Assembly (NCBI GenBank): GCA_016719295.1
Contig: JADKAF010000001.1
Span: forward strand, 5,332,001-5,396,000
Direction: 5' to 3'
From: Planctomycetota bacterium
Lineage (GTDB): Bacteria > Planctomycetota > UBA1135 > JADKAF01
Length of the DNA: 64,000 bases
Shown here: positions 14,528 through 25,300 of the stretch, one piece after another
How positions within the stretch are numbered: position 1 is the stretch's first letter
Layout of the letters: each line of letters begins with the position of its first letter
The notes under the pieces: model-generated
Told to the model about the DNA's origin: nothing
The model's database searches: none
Seen by the model: only the letters and a program-made list of their open reading frames with translations
Program-made: the position numbers and the translations under genes

Positions 14528-16170
14528 CGCGCCCCTCCGCGGAGCTCGGCGCCGGCGAGCTCGAGCAAGCGCAGGAGCGGACCCGGCATCAAGCGTCCGA
14601 ACGCGCAGAGGCTCGCGCGCTGCGCGATGCGCAGCGTGCCCTCGAGCTCGCGCTGCGCTGCGTCGCCGCGATGGGGCAGCGCGGCGCCGAGCTCGCGCGC
14701 GCGCTGCGAGCCCAAGCTGCACGGCACGCACTTGCCGCACGATTCCTCGGCGAAGAATGCGAGCGTGCGCTCGAGCAGCTCGCGCAGATCGTCGCCTTCC
14801 AAGACCGCGACGAGCCCGCCGTGGCCGAGCACGAAGCCGCGCTGCTGCATCGCCGCGGGGCAGACCGGGAGATCCCACTCGTCGGGTGTCATCAAGCTGC
14901 CCATCGGTCCGCCGACCCACAGCCAGCGGATCGCTCGCCCATCGCGTCCACCGCCGCCGATCCGCTCCACGACTTCGCGCAGCGAGATGCCGAAGGGCAC
15001 CTCCGCGATGCCGGGATGCGCGAAGCCGTGGTTCAGGCAGAGCGCCTTCGTGCCGGGAGAAGCCGCGGTGCCGATCGCGCGATAGCTCGCGGCTCCGTCG
15101 CGCGCGATCTCCGCGGCCGCGACCAGCGTCTCCACGTTGTTCACTACGGTGGGACAGCCGAAGAGGCCGTGCGTCACCGGGTACGGCGGGCGCAGGCGCA
15201 CTTCGCCGCGCCGCCCTTCGATCGCGTTCAGCAGCGCGGTCTCCTCGCCGCAGACGTAGCTGCCCATCCCCGCGAAGAGCTGCACGTCGAACGAGAACTC
15301 AGTGCCGCGGATGCGCTCGCCGAGCCAGCCCGCGTTGCGCGCTTCTTGGATGGCCTCGGCGATGCGCCGCTGCGCCAGCGGATACTCCGCGCGCACGAAC
15401 ACGATGCCCTCGCGCGCGCCGACCGCGTAGGCCGCGAGTGAGAGGCCCTCGAGCACGCCGTGCGGATCGTCCTCGAGCAACGCGCGATCGACGAAGGAGC
15501 CGGGATCGCCCTCGTCGCCGTTGGCGATGACGAACTTGCGCTCGCCGCTGGCGCGTGCGCAAGCCTGCCACTTCGCACCCGTGGAGAAGGCCGCTCCTCC
15601 GCGACCCCGCTCGCCCGAGCCGAGGATCTCGTCGAGCAGCGCGAGAGAGGAGCTCGCCAGCGCTCGCTCGAGCCCGGCCCAGGCGCCCAGCGCGCGCGCT
15701 CGCTCCAGGCGATGCGCCGCTTCGACGCGCAGGCGCGCGACGACGCGCGGTGGCTCGATCAGGCTGCGCACCGCGCTGCGCGTCGCTTGCGCGCTCGTCC
15801 CGCGCGCGAGCGCCCGTGCTCCAGCGCCGACGAGCAGCTCGTCCTCCGCGGTGAGCACGGCGGGGGAGCGATCGCACGCGCCGAGGCATTGCACGGCCCG
15901 ACAGCTTCGCTGCTGGGCGAGCTCGTCGTGCAGCGCGCGCGCGCCGGCGAGCGTGCACGAGGTTCCGCGGCAGACGCGCAACGCCCGCGGATCCTCGTGC
16001 AGCTCGGCGTACCAGCTCACGAGCCCGCGCACCTGCGCGGCGGGCAGCGCGAGCTCGTGGGCGAGGCGCGGGACATCGAGCGCCGCCACCGAGCCCGCCG
16101 CACGCAGCTCGCGCTTCAGTCGGGGCAGAGGCAGATCCTCGACGCGGAGGGGCGAAGGCGGTCGAACCAC
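14524..16170 (-). CDS. fdsB: formate dehydrogenase diaphorase subunit, NuoE-NuoF (FdsG-FdsB) fusion
   Basis: A 548-residue fusion of two subunits that are usually separate. Residues 1-110 are a thioredoxin-like [2Fe-2S] domain with ligands C67, C72, C95 and C99 (RVCRGTSC and VQCLGAC). From about 150 it is a NuoF-type flavoprotein: GRGGAAFSTGAKW for FMN and NADH, NGDEGDPGSFVDR, GSYVCGEETALLNAIEG, and the [4Fe-4S] motif SCGKCVPCSLGSQR. It reduces NAD+ with electrons from the alpha subunit. First gene of the fds operon, translationally coupled to the alpha subunit (ATGA). The start is the first ATG; the frame is open further upstream but shows no extra similarity. Confidence 0.9.
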   Translation of the reverse strand: MVRPPSPLRVEDLPLPRLKRELRAAGSVAALDVPRLAHELALPAAQVRGLVSWYAELHEDPRALRVCRGTSCTLAGARALHDELAQQRSCRAVQCLGACDRSPAVLTAEDELLVGAGARALARGTSAQATRSAVRSLIEPPRVVARLRVEAAHRLERARALGAWAGLERALASSSLALLDEILGSGERGRGGAAFSTGAKWQACARASGERKFVIANGDEGDPGSFVDRALLEDDPHGVLEGLSLAAYAVGAREGIVFVRAEYPLAQRRIAEAIQEARNAGWLGERIRGTEFSFDVQLFAGMGSYVCGEETALLNAIEGRRGEVRLRPPYPVTHGLFGCPTVVNNVETLVAAAEIARDGAASYRAIGTAASPGTKALCLNHGFAHPGIAEVPFGISLREVVERIGGGGRDGRAIRWLWVGGPMGSLMTPDEWDLPVCPAAMQQRGFVLGHGGLVAVLEGDDLRELLERTLAFFAEESCGKCVPCSLGSQRARELGAALPHRGDAAQRELEGTLRIAQRASLCAFGRLMPGPLLRLLELAGAELRGGAR

Positions 16171-16382
16171 GGCGGCAGCTCCGGTGGGGCCGGCGACATC
16201 CTAGGCCGCGGCCGAGCCACTCGGGACCGCCGAAGGGCGTAGAGCGGCCGTGCAGGCGCGGGCACCAGATCGGCACGCACAGCTCGGGCGACTTGGTGCG
16301 CAGCGCAGATGGCTCGTAGAGTTCCCTGGCAGCGCGAGCTCGCGCTCGATCTCCGGCCACCCGACGAGGACACGCGCCTCAC

Positions 16383-18761
16383 ATGTTTCCGAGCTACCTC
16401 CGCGTCGCGGCGGCCTGCGGCCTTCTGGCTGCGGTGCTCGCGATGGCCTCGAGCGGCCAAGAGCCCGAAGATCACCCGGGCGAGCGCCTGCCTGCTTCCG
16501 CCCTCGGTCGTTCGGTCATCGAGACGCTCGAGGCGATGTCCGCGCGCTCGCTGCCGGAGCCCTCGGGCGGGCGGTTGCGCGGCGCGAGCTATCTCCAGAG
16601 GCCGGGAACGTGGTTCGTGCCCTCCGCGCGCGCCACGTGGACCGCGCATTCCGGTCGGCGCTACGCGATCAACCAGCACGGCGACCCGCGCATGGCGATC
16701 GGCTTCCCCGCTCCAGCGGATGTCGAGGGCGCATGGTTCGCGCCCCAGGGCGACGAGGGCGCGTGGGCGCGGAGCGTGCGCTTGCGCGGCTATCGCGGGG
16801 GAGTGGAGGTCGGGCTCTCGGCCGAGCTCTCGCTCGTCTCGCGCGCGCCGGTCTATCTCGCGAGCTGCTTCGAGGGCGTCGATCGCATCGTCATCGAGGC
16901 GCAGGGCGCTCCGGGGCGGCCGGCCTACTTCGCGCTCGATGACCTGAGCTTCCGTCTCGGGGGCGCGAGCACGATCCTCGACTTCGAGGCGGTCTCGCAG
17001 AAGACCGATCTCACGGGCACGCGCTACGGCGGATTGAGCTGGGAGATCGGCACGGGCTTCCTCGCTGCCGAGGTGCGCGCCGTGCCGCCTCCGCACGAGC
17101 CGGCGAGCTCCTCCGATCCCGTTGCCGTGACGCCGCAGAGCACGCGGGAAGCGGTGACCAGCTTCGCGCCGATCGTCGCGCGGCAGATCGACGGACCGCG
17201 CATCTTCGAGCCCGGCAATGCCGCGATCCCGCCCGATACGAACGGCGCCGCCGGACCGACGCACTACGTGGCGCTGGTGAACGGAAGCTTCAGCATCTAC
17301 GACCGCGCGAGCGGTCTGCGAACGCATCAGATCACGATCGTCAACTTCTGGAACGTCAGCACCGGCCTCGGCGACGTGCGCATCGTCTACGACCCGCACG
17401 CGCAGCGCTTCGTCGCGCTGTGCATGAATGGCGCCGATCGCATCTACCTGGCGATCTCGCTCACCTCGGATCCCACGGGTGCGTGGTTCAAGACGTCGAT
17501 CCTCGCGTCGCAAGGAGCCGATGTGGGGCGCTGGCCCGACTTCCCGACGCTGGGCGTGGATGCGAATGGCATCTACACGGCGGCGCTCATGGTCGGCAAC
17601 GGCGATCCGATCACGCTGTGGGCCATCGACAAGGCGCCGCTCCTGCAAAGCCCCCCGCAGCTCGGCGCCGTGACGGCGTTCCGCGGCTTGCCGTGGGAAG
17701 GCGCCGTGCAGCCCTGCCTCAGCTACGGCGCCCCCGGCGCCGAGTATCTCGTCTCGGTGGCCTCGCCGACGCAGCTCCGCCTGCGGCGCGTCGTTCCTCC
17801 GCTCACGGCGCCGGTGCTGCGGGCCAGCGGCTTGATCACCATCCCCGCGCATGGGCGCGCGCCCTCCGCGCCGGCGCTGGGGAGCATCACCGGGATCGCG
17901 ACCGGCGATTGGCGTCCTTCGAACGCCGTCTTCCGCAACGGCCGGCTCTACACGACGCAGACCATCGACGTCGGCGGTCGCGCGGCCGTGCGCTGGTACG
18001 AGATCGACGTCGCGGCGCGCGCGCTGGTGCAGCACGGCACGATCGAGGATCCGCTCTGGCACTACTACCACGGGTCGATCGCGGCCAACATCAACGGCGA
18101 TCTCGTCGTCGGCTTCAGCGGCTCGCATGCGAGCACTTACGTGAGCGCGTTCGTCACCGGCCGCGTCACGAGCGAGCCCTTAGGATCCATGGCGCCGCCG
18201 ATCCTCTATCGCAGCGGACGCGCCTCCTACGAGCGCGTGGACGGCAACGGTACGAATCGCTTCGGCGACTACAGCCTGACGGGCGTGGATCCCGTCGACG
18301 ACGAGTCGTTCTGGACCATCCAGGAGTATGTGCCTGCGCGCGATGACTGGGGGACTGCCATCGCCCACGTGCGCTTCAGCTGCGCGCGAGCCGAGCCCTA
18401 TGGCTCCGGGCTCGCCGGTACCCTGGGCATCCCGACGCTCAGCACTCCCGCCGCGCCTTCGCTCGGGCGCCTCTTCGCGCTCTTCTTCTCGAACTCGCGC
18501 GGCGCGGCGACTCCCGGTGCGCTGATCTTCGGCACGCAGCAGGCGAGCCTGCCGATCTTCGGCGGCACGCTCTTGGTGCAGCCCCCAGGCGTCGTGATCG
18601 GAATCGGACTGCCGCTCGGGCAGGCGATCCTGCCGTTCGCGATCCCGAGCGACCCCACGCTCCTCTGCGTGCCGTTCTACGCGCAGGGCTTGGTCGTCGA
18701 TCCCGGCGCAGCGCAGGGGATCGCGATGACGCGCGGGCTCGAGCTGGTCGTGGGGGAGTGA
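16383..18761 (+). CDS. large secreted protein with planctomycete-type C-terminal domain
   Basis: A 792-residue protein with a Sec signal (residues about 7-25, ending ASSGQE). The middle (about 280-680) reads like a beta-propeller: DTNGAAGPTHYVALVNGSFSIYDR, DVRIVYDPHAQRFVALCM, GVDANGIYTAALMVGN, NGRLYTTQTIDVGG. The first 230 residues hold a possible carbohydrate-binding-like sandwich. The last 110 begin YGSGLAGTLGIPTL and end PFYAQGLVVDPG...GLELVVGE, the C-terminal domain shared by many secreted planctomycete proteins. No catalytic motif seen. Probably an extracellular structural or binding protein. It diverges from the fds operon across 212 bases. Confidence 0.75.
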   Translation: MFPSYLRVAAACGLLAAVLAMASSGQEPEDHPGERLPASALGRSVIETLEAMSARSLPEPSGGRLRGASYLQRPGTWFVPSARATWTAHSGRRYAINQHGDPRMAIGFPAPADVEGAWFAPQGDEGAWARSVRLRGYRGGVEVGLSAELSLVSRAPVYLASCFEGVDRIVIEAQGAPGRPAYFALDDLSFRLGGASTILDFEAVSQKTDLTGTRYGGLSWEIGTGFLAAEVRAVPPPHEPASSSDPVAVTPQSTREAVTSFAPIVARQIDGPRIFEPGNAAIPPDTNGAAGPTHYVALVNGSFSIYDRASGLRTHQITIVNFWNVSTGLGDVRIVYDPHAQRFVALCMNGADRIYLAISLTSDPTGAWFKTSILASQGADVGRWPDFPTLGVDANGIYTAALMVGNGDPITLWAIDKAPLLQSPPQLGAVTAFRGLPWEGAVQPCLSYGAPGAEYLVSVASPTQLRLRRVVPPLTAPVLRASGLITIPAHGRAPSAPALGSITGIATGDWRPSNAVFRNGRLYTTQTIDVGGRAAVRWYEIDVAARALVQHGTIEDPLWHYYHGSIAANINGDLVVGFSGSHASTYVSAFVTGRVTSEPLGSMAPPILYRSGRASYERVDGNGTNRFGDYSLTGVDPVDDESFWTIQEYVPARDDWGTAIAHVRFSCARAEPYGSGLAGTLGIPTLSTPAAPSLGRLFALFFSNSRGAATPGALIFGTQQASLPIFGGTLLVQPPGVVIGIGLPLGQAILPFAIPSDPTLLCVPFYAQGLVVDPGAAQGIAMTRGLELVVGE

Positions 18762-18777
18762 GCGGAGGGGAGCCGCC

Positions 18778-20910
18778 TCACGGCTTTCCGCCGCTCAGCT
18801 CGCGCGCGAGGAAGCGGAAGCTCAGCGCCGCCATGAAGGCCCGTTGGCCGTTGTCGGCGGCGCCCCCGTGGCCTCCTTCCAGGTTCTCGTAGTACAGGAC
18901 ATCGTGGCCCTGCTCTTCCATGCGCGCGACCATCTTGCGCGCGTGGCCTGGATGGACGCGGTCGTCCTTGGTGGAGGTCATGAAGAGAGTGCGGGGATAG
19001 GCGCCGGCCTGCTTCACGTTGTGATAGGGCGAGAAGCCGCTGATGAACGCCCACTCGGCCGGATCGTCCGGATTCCCGTACTCGCCCATCCAGGAGGCGC
19101 CGGCGAGGAGCTCGTGGTAGCGACGCATGTCCAGCAGCGGCACCTGGCACACCGCGGCGCGGAAGAGCTCGGGGTAGAGCGTGATCATGTTGCCGACCAT
19201 CAGGCCGCCGTTCGAGCCGCCCATGACGCCGAGGTGCCGCGCGCTGGTGATCTTGCGCGCGGAGAGATCGCGCGCGACGGCGGCGAGGTCCTCGTAGCAG
19301 CGCAAGCGGTGCTGCTTCAGCGCGGCTTGGTGCCATCGCGGGCCGAACTCGCCTCCACCGCGGATGTTCGCGAGCACGTAGACGCCGCCTTGCTCGAGCC
19401 ACGCCGCGCCCACGCTGCCGTTGTAGCTCGGCGTCATCGAGATCTCGAAGCCGCCGTAGGCGTAGAGCAAGGTCGGCGCGCTGCCGTCGAGGACGAGGTC
19501 CTTACGGCGCACCTCGAAGTACGGGATCTTCGTGCCGTCCTTCGAGATGGCCTCGTGCTGGCTCACGGCGAGGCCGCGAACGTCGAAGAACTCGGGCATC
19601 GACTTCAGGAGCCGCGGGGCGCCCGCGCCGAGCGTGCCCATGTGCAGTCGGACGGGGCTCAGGAAGTCGTTGACCGTCAGGAAGTACTCGTCCGACTCGT
19701 GATCATCGACCGCGCTGGCGCCGAGCTCTCCGAACTCGGGTAGGCCGGGGATCGCCGTGCGCGTCCAGCCGCGTTCCCCCGGCGTCAGCATCGCGAGCCG
19801 GCTCTTCACGTTGTCGAGCGTGGCGAGGATCAGGTGGTTCTTCGTCGACGAGAATCCGGCGAGCGAAGTCCTCTCGCTCGGCGCGAAGAGCAGCTCGTAG
19901 CTCGCCGCTCCAGCCAGGCTGTCGGCGAGCTTGGTCGCGAGCAGGGAGCCCGCGGCGAAGGTCTCTCCGTTCACGGTCCAGCTGCTGCGCGTCTGGATGA
20001 GGAGCCACTCGCGCCAAGCCGAGGCTTGCGCATCGTCCGGCTTCGCGAGCTTCACCCACGCACCGTCCTTCCACAGGAAGGTCTCGTTCGTGAAGAAGGT
20101 CGGCGCGCGCAAGGCGAAGTCGCGCTCGAAGCCCGGCGTCGCGTCGTGGCTGACGGCGACCCACACGTCTTCCTTGCGCCCCTCGAACACGACCGGCGCT
20201 TCCGCGAGCGGCGTTCCGCGCTTCCAGAGGCGTGCCGTGCGCGGATAGCCCGACTCGGTGAGCGAGCCCGGTCCGAAGTCGGTCCCGACCCAGAGGTGAT
20301 CTTGGTCGCGCCAATCGACGCTCGACTTCGCCTCGGGCAGCGAGAAGCCGCCTTCCACGAAGCGCTTGGTCGCGAGATCGAACTCGCGCACCACCGCGGC
20401 ATCCGAGCCACCGGGTGAGAGCGAGATCAGGCAGAGGCGCTGCTCCGGCGCGAGCACGTTGGCCCCGTGCCAGACCCAGCTCTGACCCTCGGCCTGTCCG
20501 AGAGCGTCGATGTCGAGCACCGTCTCCCAAGCCGGCTCGCTCTTCTCGTACTCCGCCGGCGTCGTGCGGCGCCAGAGACCGCGCGGGTGCTGCGCGTCGG
20601 TCCACAGGTTGTAGTAATGCGCGCCGATCTTCTGCACGGTCGGGATCTTCGCAGCGGAGTCGTACTGCGCCTTCAGGCGCGCCTCCAGCGCGCGGAGCTC
20701 TTCATCGACGAGCTCGCGCTCGCTCTTCGCGTTGTGCTCGCGCGCCCAAGCGAGCGAGCGTTCAGAGCTGACTTCCTCGAGCCAGAGGTAGGGATCGATC
20801 GGCATTGGTTCCACCTCGCCGCGCTCGCTCGGGGGCGCGGAGTCGGGCGTGGCGCACGCGACGAGGGCCAGGGGAGCGAGGATGCAGACACGTGCGCGCG
20901 AGCGATGCAT
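18778..20910 (-). CDS. prolyl oligopeptidase-family (S9) serine peptidase, lipoprotein
   Basis: A 710-residue S9 peptidase. It starts with a lipoprotein signal (APLALVACA, lipidated Cys at about 19). DPYLWLEEVSSERSLAWAREHN opens the family's N-terminal region, residues about 90-430 are the beta-propeller, and the alpha/beta-hydrolase domain follows. Catalytic serine is in GGSNGG (about 565), the aspartate in STKDDRVHP (649-650) and the histidine in EGGHGG (681). S9 enzymes cut short peptides after proline or related residues. The lipobox puts it in the periplasm or at the outer membrane, perhaps in peptide scavenging. It converges with the previous gene with 16 bases between. Confidence 0.92.
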   Translation of the reverse strand: MHRSRARVCILAPLALVACATPDSAPPSERGEVEPMPIDPYLWLEEVSSERSLAWAREHNAKSERELVDEELRALEARLKAQYDSAAKIPTVQKIGAHYYNLWTDAQHPRGLWRRTTPAEYEKSEPAWETVLDIDALGQAEGQSWVWHGANVLAPEQRLCLISLSPGGSDAAVVREFDLATKRFVEGGFSLPEAKSSVDWRDQDHLWVGTDFGPGSLTESGYPRTARLWKRGTPLAEAPVVFEGRKEDVWVAVSHDATPGFERDFALRAPTFFTNETFLWKDGAWVKLAKPDDAQASAWREWLLIQTRSSWTVNGETFAAGSLLATKLADSLAGAASYELLFAPSERTSLAGFSSTKNHLILATLDNVKSRLAMLTPGERGWTRTAIPGLPEFGELGASAVDDHESDEYFLTVNDFLSPVRLHMGTLGAGAPRLLKSMPEFFDVRGLAVSQHEAISKDGTKIPYFEVRRKDLVLDGSAPTLLYAYGGFEISMTPSYNGSVGAAWLEQGGVYVLANIRGGGEFGPRWHQAALKQHRLRCYEDLAAVARDLSARKITSARHLGVMGGSNGGLMVGNMITLYPELFRAAVCQVPLLDMRRYHELLAGASWMGEYGNPDDPAEWAFISGFSPYHNVKQAGAYPRTLFMTSTKDDRVHPGHARKMVARMEEQGHDVLYYENLEGGHGGAADNGQRAFMAALSFRFLARELSGGKP

Positions 20911-21168
20911 GAAGCGCCCTGGGAAGGAGGTGTGCTCAGCGTAGCGCTTGCTTCACGCCTGATCACCATCGCATCGCGTGCTTCGAGCACGATTGCCAGC
21001 GGATCCTTCGGAGTGGAGGAGCGGCGCGCCACACGCCCGCTCGAGCTCCCTCGCGGACCTACCCGAAGACGAGCCCGAGCTCGAGCGCCGTGGAGAGCTC
21101 GAAGGCTCCCGAGCGTCGGGCTCGGGAAGAAGCGCCAAGGCAGCTGGAGCGAAGGGAAGGCGCCACGC

Positions 21169-22395
21169 TCAGCGGCGCAGCACCAGCAAGCGCAGGCCGA
21201 TCGACGCCTCGCAGCTGTTCGGATTCTCTCCCGCGCGGAATGCGCACTCGCAGCGCAGCACCCCTTCCTCTCCCGCGGCCGCTCCGCGCACCGCGACGAG
21301 CGGCGGCGTCTCCTTCGGCACCTCGAGGCGCGCCGGATGGTGCACGGCGATCGGCGCCATCGCCTGCCACCGCCGCTCGCGCCAGGGCTCGAGCGTCCAC
21401 TCGCGCGCGTTGCCGGCGAGATGCAGGAAGCCGAGGGCCGAGCGATCGACGCCGGCGTTCGCGGAGGTGCTGAGCTCGCGCGAGAGCTCGCTCGCGCGCG
21501 CGCTGTCGCGTGTGCTGCCCCAAGGATAGAAGCGCGGCTTCCCCGCGGGATCGAAGCGCGCCGCGTGCTCCCACTCGACTTCGCTCGGGAGGCGCACGAG
21601 GAGCTGCGGATGTTGGATCGATGCCGCGAGCTCCAAGGCTTCGCGCCAGGTGAGCTCCGTCGCGGGCAGCGCAGCCTCGCTCGCGTCGGGCGCCGGCAGA
21701 CCGCGCAGCGTGGCGAGCTCCGCGCGCGTGAGCTCGCCGCGCTGCAGGAAGTAGCCCTCGGTCATCACCAGCTCGACCAAGGGCGAGCTCGTGACGCGTG
21801 CGGCGCCGCGGCGCTCGAGCGGATGCGGTAGCTCCGGGTCGTCGAGCTCGATGCCGAGGACGCCGCGACTCGGCGGAACGTAGACGAGCTCCAACTCGAG
21901 CTCGCGCTCCCGCAGGGGCAGGCGCAGCTTGCCCAAGCCGGTGCGCTCGATCGCGTCGAGCTGCGCGAGCGGATCGCCGCTGCTCGCGTCGACTTGCTCC
22001 AAGAGCTTCGCGCGCAGGCGATCGAGGCGGGGGACGAAGCGCTCGAGGTCCTCGTTCGCTTTCCGCAGGCGCGCCATGCGCTCCGCCAAGTCCTGCTCGG
22101 AGAGGCCGCTCGTCGGCGCGTGGCGCTCGGTGGGCAGGCCCGGCGACGAAGGCAGGGGATCGAGCGCTAGCCCGCGTGCGACGAGGCGCTCGCGCAGAGC
22201 GCTCAGAGCGAGGAAGCGCGCGCGCGCCTCGGCTTCGCGCACGACGAGCTCTTGCGCTTCGCGCTGCACTTCCTCGGCGCTGTAGATGCGGCCGGTCGGC
22301 CGCGGGCCTTGCGGTGCGGGTGAACCGCCGCAGCTCGCGAGCGCGAGCGCCGCGGAGAGGAACGCGAAGTGCGAGAGCGAAGCGGCGCGGTTCAT
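21169..22395 (-). CDS. SUMF1 (formylglycine-generating-enzyme-like) lipoprotein
   Basis: A 408-residue lipoprotein with a lipobox at LALASC (Cys22). Residues about 40-165 are charged and helical, probably coiled-coil. From about 170 it is an FGE-sulfatase fold: VELVMTEGYFLQRGELT, VRLPSEVEWEHAARFDPAGKPRFYPWG, GFLHLAGNAREWTLEPW, VRGAAAGEEGVLRCECAFRAG and IGLRLLVLRR. Cysteines are present near the end, but the CX4C active pair of true formylglycine enzymes is not evident, so a structural or binding role is more likely than sulfatase activation. No sulfatase is nearby. Its ATG overlaps the stop of the ABC transporter as ATGA, making it the last gene of a three-gene cassette. Confidence 0.85.
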   Translation of the reverse strand: MNRAASLSHFAFLSAALALASCGGSPAPQGPRPTGRIYSAEEVQREAQELVVREAEARARFLALSALRERLVARGLALDPLPSSPGLPTERHAPTSGLSEQDLAERMARLRKANEDLERFVPRLDRLRAKLLEQVDASSGDPLAQLDAIERTGLGKLRLPLRERELELELVYVPPSRGVLGIELDDPELPHPLERRGAARVTSSPLVELVMTEGYFLQRGELTRAELATLRGLPAPDASEAALPATELTWREALELAASIQHPQLLVRLPSEVEWEHAARFDPAGKPRFYPWGSTRDSARASELSRELSTSANAGVDRSALGFLHLAGNAREWTLEPWRERRWQAMAPIAVHHPARLEVPKETPPLVAVRGAAAGEEGVLRCECAFRAGENPNSCEASIGLRLLVLRR

Positions 22396-25300
22396 GCGGA
22401 GGCGTCGACGAGGGTGACGGGATCGAGGCGCGAGGCGCGCCACGCGGCCCAGCCCAGGGCCAGCGCGCCGCTCGCGGCGACGAGGCCATAGACCGAGGCG
22501 AGCTGCGCCCAGCCGAGGACCAGCGCTTCCTCGCCGAGGAAGAGGGCCACGACCGCTCGCACGAGGAAGCCGACGAGCGCGATCGCGAAGGAAGCGAGCA
22601 GCAGCGCGAACGCGTGGCGCGCGCTCACCATCCACAGCACGGAGCGCGGCGGCAGGCCGAGCAGCGCGAGCACCCCGGTCTGGCGGCGTTTCGTGCGCTC
22701 GTGCAGCGCGGTGACGAGGAAGAGCGCCGCGATCGCCGCGGCGAAGGTGGTCCAGTAGACGATGCGCGTGATCGCGCCGAGGAGCTCGGCGTTGCGCGCG
22801 AGCTCGCGCACGCGGAGCGCCCCCGGCGCGCGCACGTCGTACTCCGCTTCCAGCGCCGCTTCGATCGCGGGGATGGCGCTGACCTCGCGCGGATAGACGC
22901 TGGCGAAGGGGGCGACGAGATCGCGCTCCGCATCGCGTGCGCGGCGGAAGATCGGACCGTGGTCCGGATCGCGCTGGAACTCGACCAAACCCGCGCGGCG
23001 CGCGTGGTCGAGGCCGATCCAGCGCACCGGCACGAGCAGAAAACTCGACGAGGGATCTTCGAGTCGGATCGCGCGGCGCTGCAGCGCGCGCAGCGGATAG
23101 CGAAAGACCCCGCCGTCGCCATCGAAGCCGAGCTCGAGCGCGCCGCGCTCTGCCCCGAGCTCGCGCTCCAGCTTCGGTGTCGCCAGCGCGTAGAAGGGGT
23201 CGCGCACGAGCTCGGGGGCGCTCGGATTCACTTCGCGCTGGAAGAAAGGGTGATCGAAGAAGCCGTTGCGGCCGGGAGCTCCGCCTTCTTTGCGCTCCAA
23301 GACACGAGCACTCGTGAGCTCGAGGAGGCGCGCGTCGTTCGCGCGGCGCAGGTCCGATGAGCCGAAGCGCGGGAAGGGAACGCCGAGCGCAGGGACGCGC
23401 TTGGCACCACACGCGATCTCCTGCGGGGGCTCGATCGGGCAGACGGCGATCGTGGCGCCGGCCGCGGCCGCGAGCGAGAGCAGCTCTTCTTCGGCGGCGT
23501 CGCCGAACGGAAAGTGCACCTCGCCCTTCTCGCGCCGCAGCGTGAACACGAGGCCGCCGTCGGCTTGGAGTGCCGCGCGGTCGAAATAGCCGCCGTAGGT
23601 GAGGGAGAAGCCGGGGTCGCTCTCGGCCCCACTTGCGATCAGCCCGCGCTGCGCGAGCCAGGCGCGCACGGCCGGATCCTCGAGCCACGCGGAGCCGCGC
23701 GCATGGACCCAGATCATGGCGTGCAGCGGCTCGGGCGCTTCGGCGCGCGAAGGGAAGCCGAAGAGCTCGATCTTCGCTCGCTCCGGCGCGAAGCCGCTGT
23801 CGTTCGTGAGGCTCGCTGGATAGCCGTTCTGATCCCAGGTGAGCGCTTCCAGCAGCGCGCGCGAGACATACGCGATCTGCGGCGAGCGACCGAGCTCCTC
23901 GCCGACGATGCTCGCGATGCGCAGCGGGATCGCGATCGCCTGGCCCGCGCGGCCGGGCACCGCGGCCTCGAGATAGCAGCTCGGATCGTCGAGCGCGAGC
24001 CCGGCGGGGAACGCGGCGGGCTCGCAGGCCCGCGCGAAGCCGAGGAGCTTTCGCGCTTGATCGGCGTGCAGCGCCACCGAGAGCGCGCGCTCCTCGAGCG
24101 CGGCCAGCGGCGTCGCTTCTCCGCTCGCTCCGGCGCCATTCGGCCAGAGCAGCTCGAACTCGTCGCGCAGGCGATCGCGCGGCGAGACGCCGAGCCGTGC
24201 CGCGAGCGCGCTGGCCTCCTCGCGCGGCAGGTTGGGCAGGAAGAACGGAGCCGCGGCTTCCTGGCCCGCGCGGCGGTAGCGCAGGCGCACGGTGCGCGTG
24301 AGCCCCGGCTCGACGCGGAGGATCGCAGGGTGCTTCGCGCGCAGCGCCTCCAAGAACGCGCGATCGACGCCGTTCCCGCCGCTCGGCGGCCAGACGACGA
24401 GGCGCGCGAGGTGCGGGCTCTCCTTCACGCGCCGCTCGAGCTCGCGCAGCGCTCCGGCCTCGAGGCCGAGCAAGGTGAGCAGCGGCAGCGCCAAGCAGAG
24501 CAAGGTCAGCACGAAGCTCACGAGCTGCGCCGGAGCGCGCAAGGCCTCCTCGATCGAGAGCGCGGCGAGCGCACCGGCGCGCGGCGCGAGCGGCGGCTCC
24601 GCGATCTTCGGCAGCGCCGGCGACGCCGTGCTCGGCGGCACGACGGGCGTCGCGAGCGAAACCGCCTGCTCAGCGCTCTCGACCAGCGTGCCGAACCACG
24701 GGCGCTCCGGCGTGGTGGCGAGCTCGAGCAGATCGAAGCCGTAGCTCGCGGCGAGCGAGCGGTCGTGCGTCACCATGACGACCGTCGTGTGCGCGAGCTC
24801 CTCCCGGCGCGCGAGCAGCGCTTCCACGGCGGCGCGCGCGCTGAAGGGATCGAGGTTGTTCGTCGGCTCGTCGGCGAAGAGCAGAGCCGGCCGGGCGACG
24901 AGCGCGCGCGCGAGCAGCACGCGCTGCGCTTGCCCGCCCGAGAGCTCGGCGGGGAAGAGCTCCTCCAGGCGCGCGACGGCCTCGTCGTCCTGCGCGGGGA
25001 AGAGGCCGAGCAGGTCGGCGTGGATGGTCGCCGCGAGCTCCTCGCGCGGGCTCCGCGCGTCGGAGGCGAGCAGCGGCAGCACGAGGTTCTTCGCGTTCGG
25101 CAGCGCGCCGATCAAAGCGCCCGCCTGCAGCGCGAAGCCCACGTGGCGGCGGCGCAGCGCGTCCACGCGCTCCTTCGGCGCGCGCTGCCGGCCGCGCTGC
25201 AGCAGGAGCTCTTCGCCGCCGAGCTCGGGCAGCGCCAGCGTGAAGCGCTCGGCGTAGGTCGGCGCGCGCAGCAAGCCGAGGATCGAGAGCAGCGTGGTCT

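Noticed and set aside
11834..15085. Long plus-strand open frame of about 1,080 codons opposite the formate dehydrogenase
   Set aside because: Entirely antisense to fdsA and part of fdsB, which have intact cofactor motifs; no domain seen.
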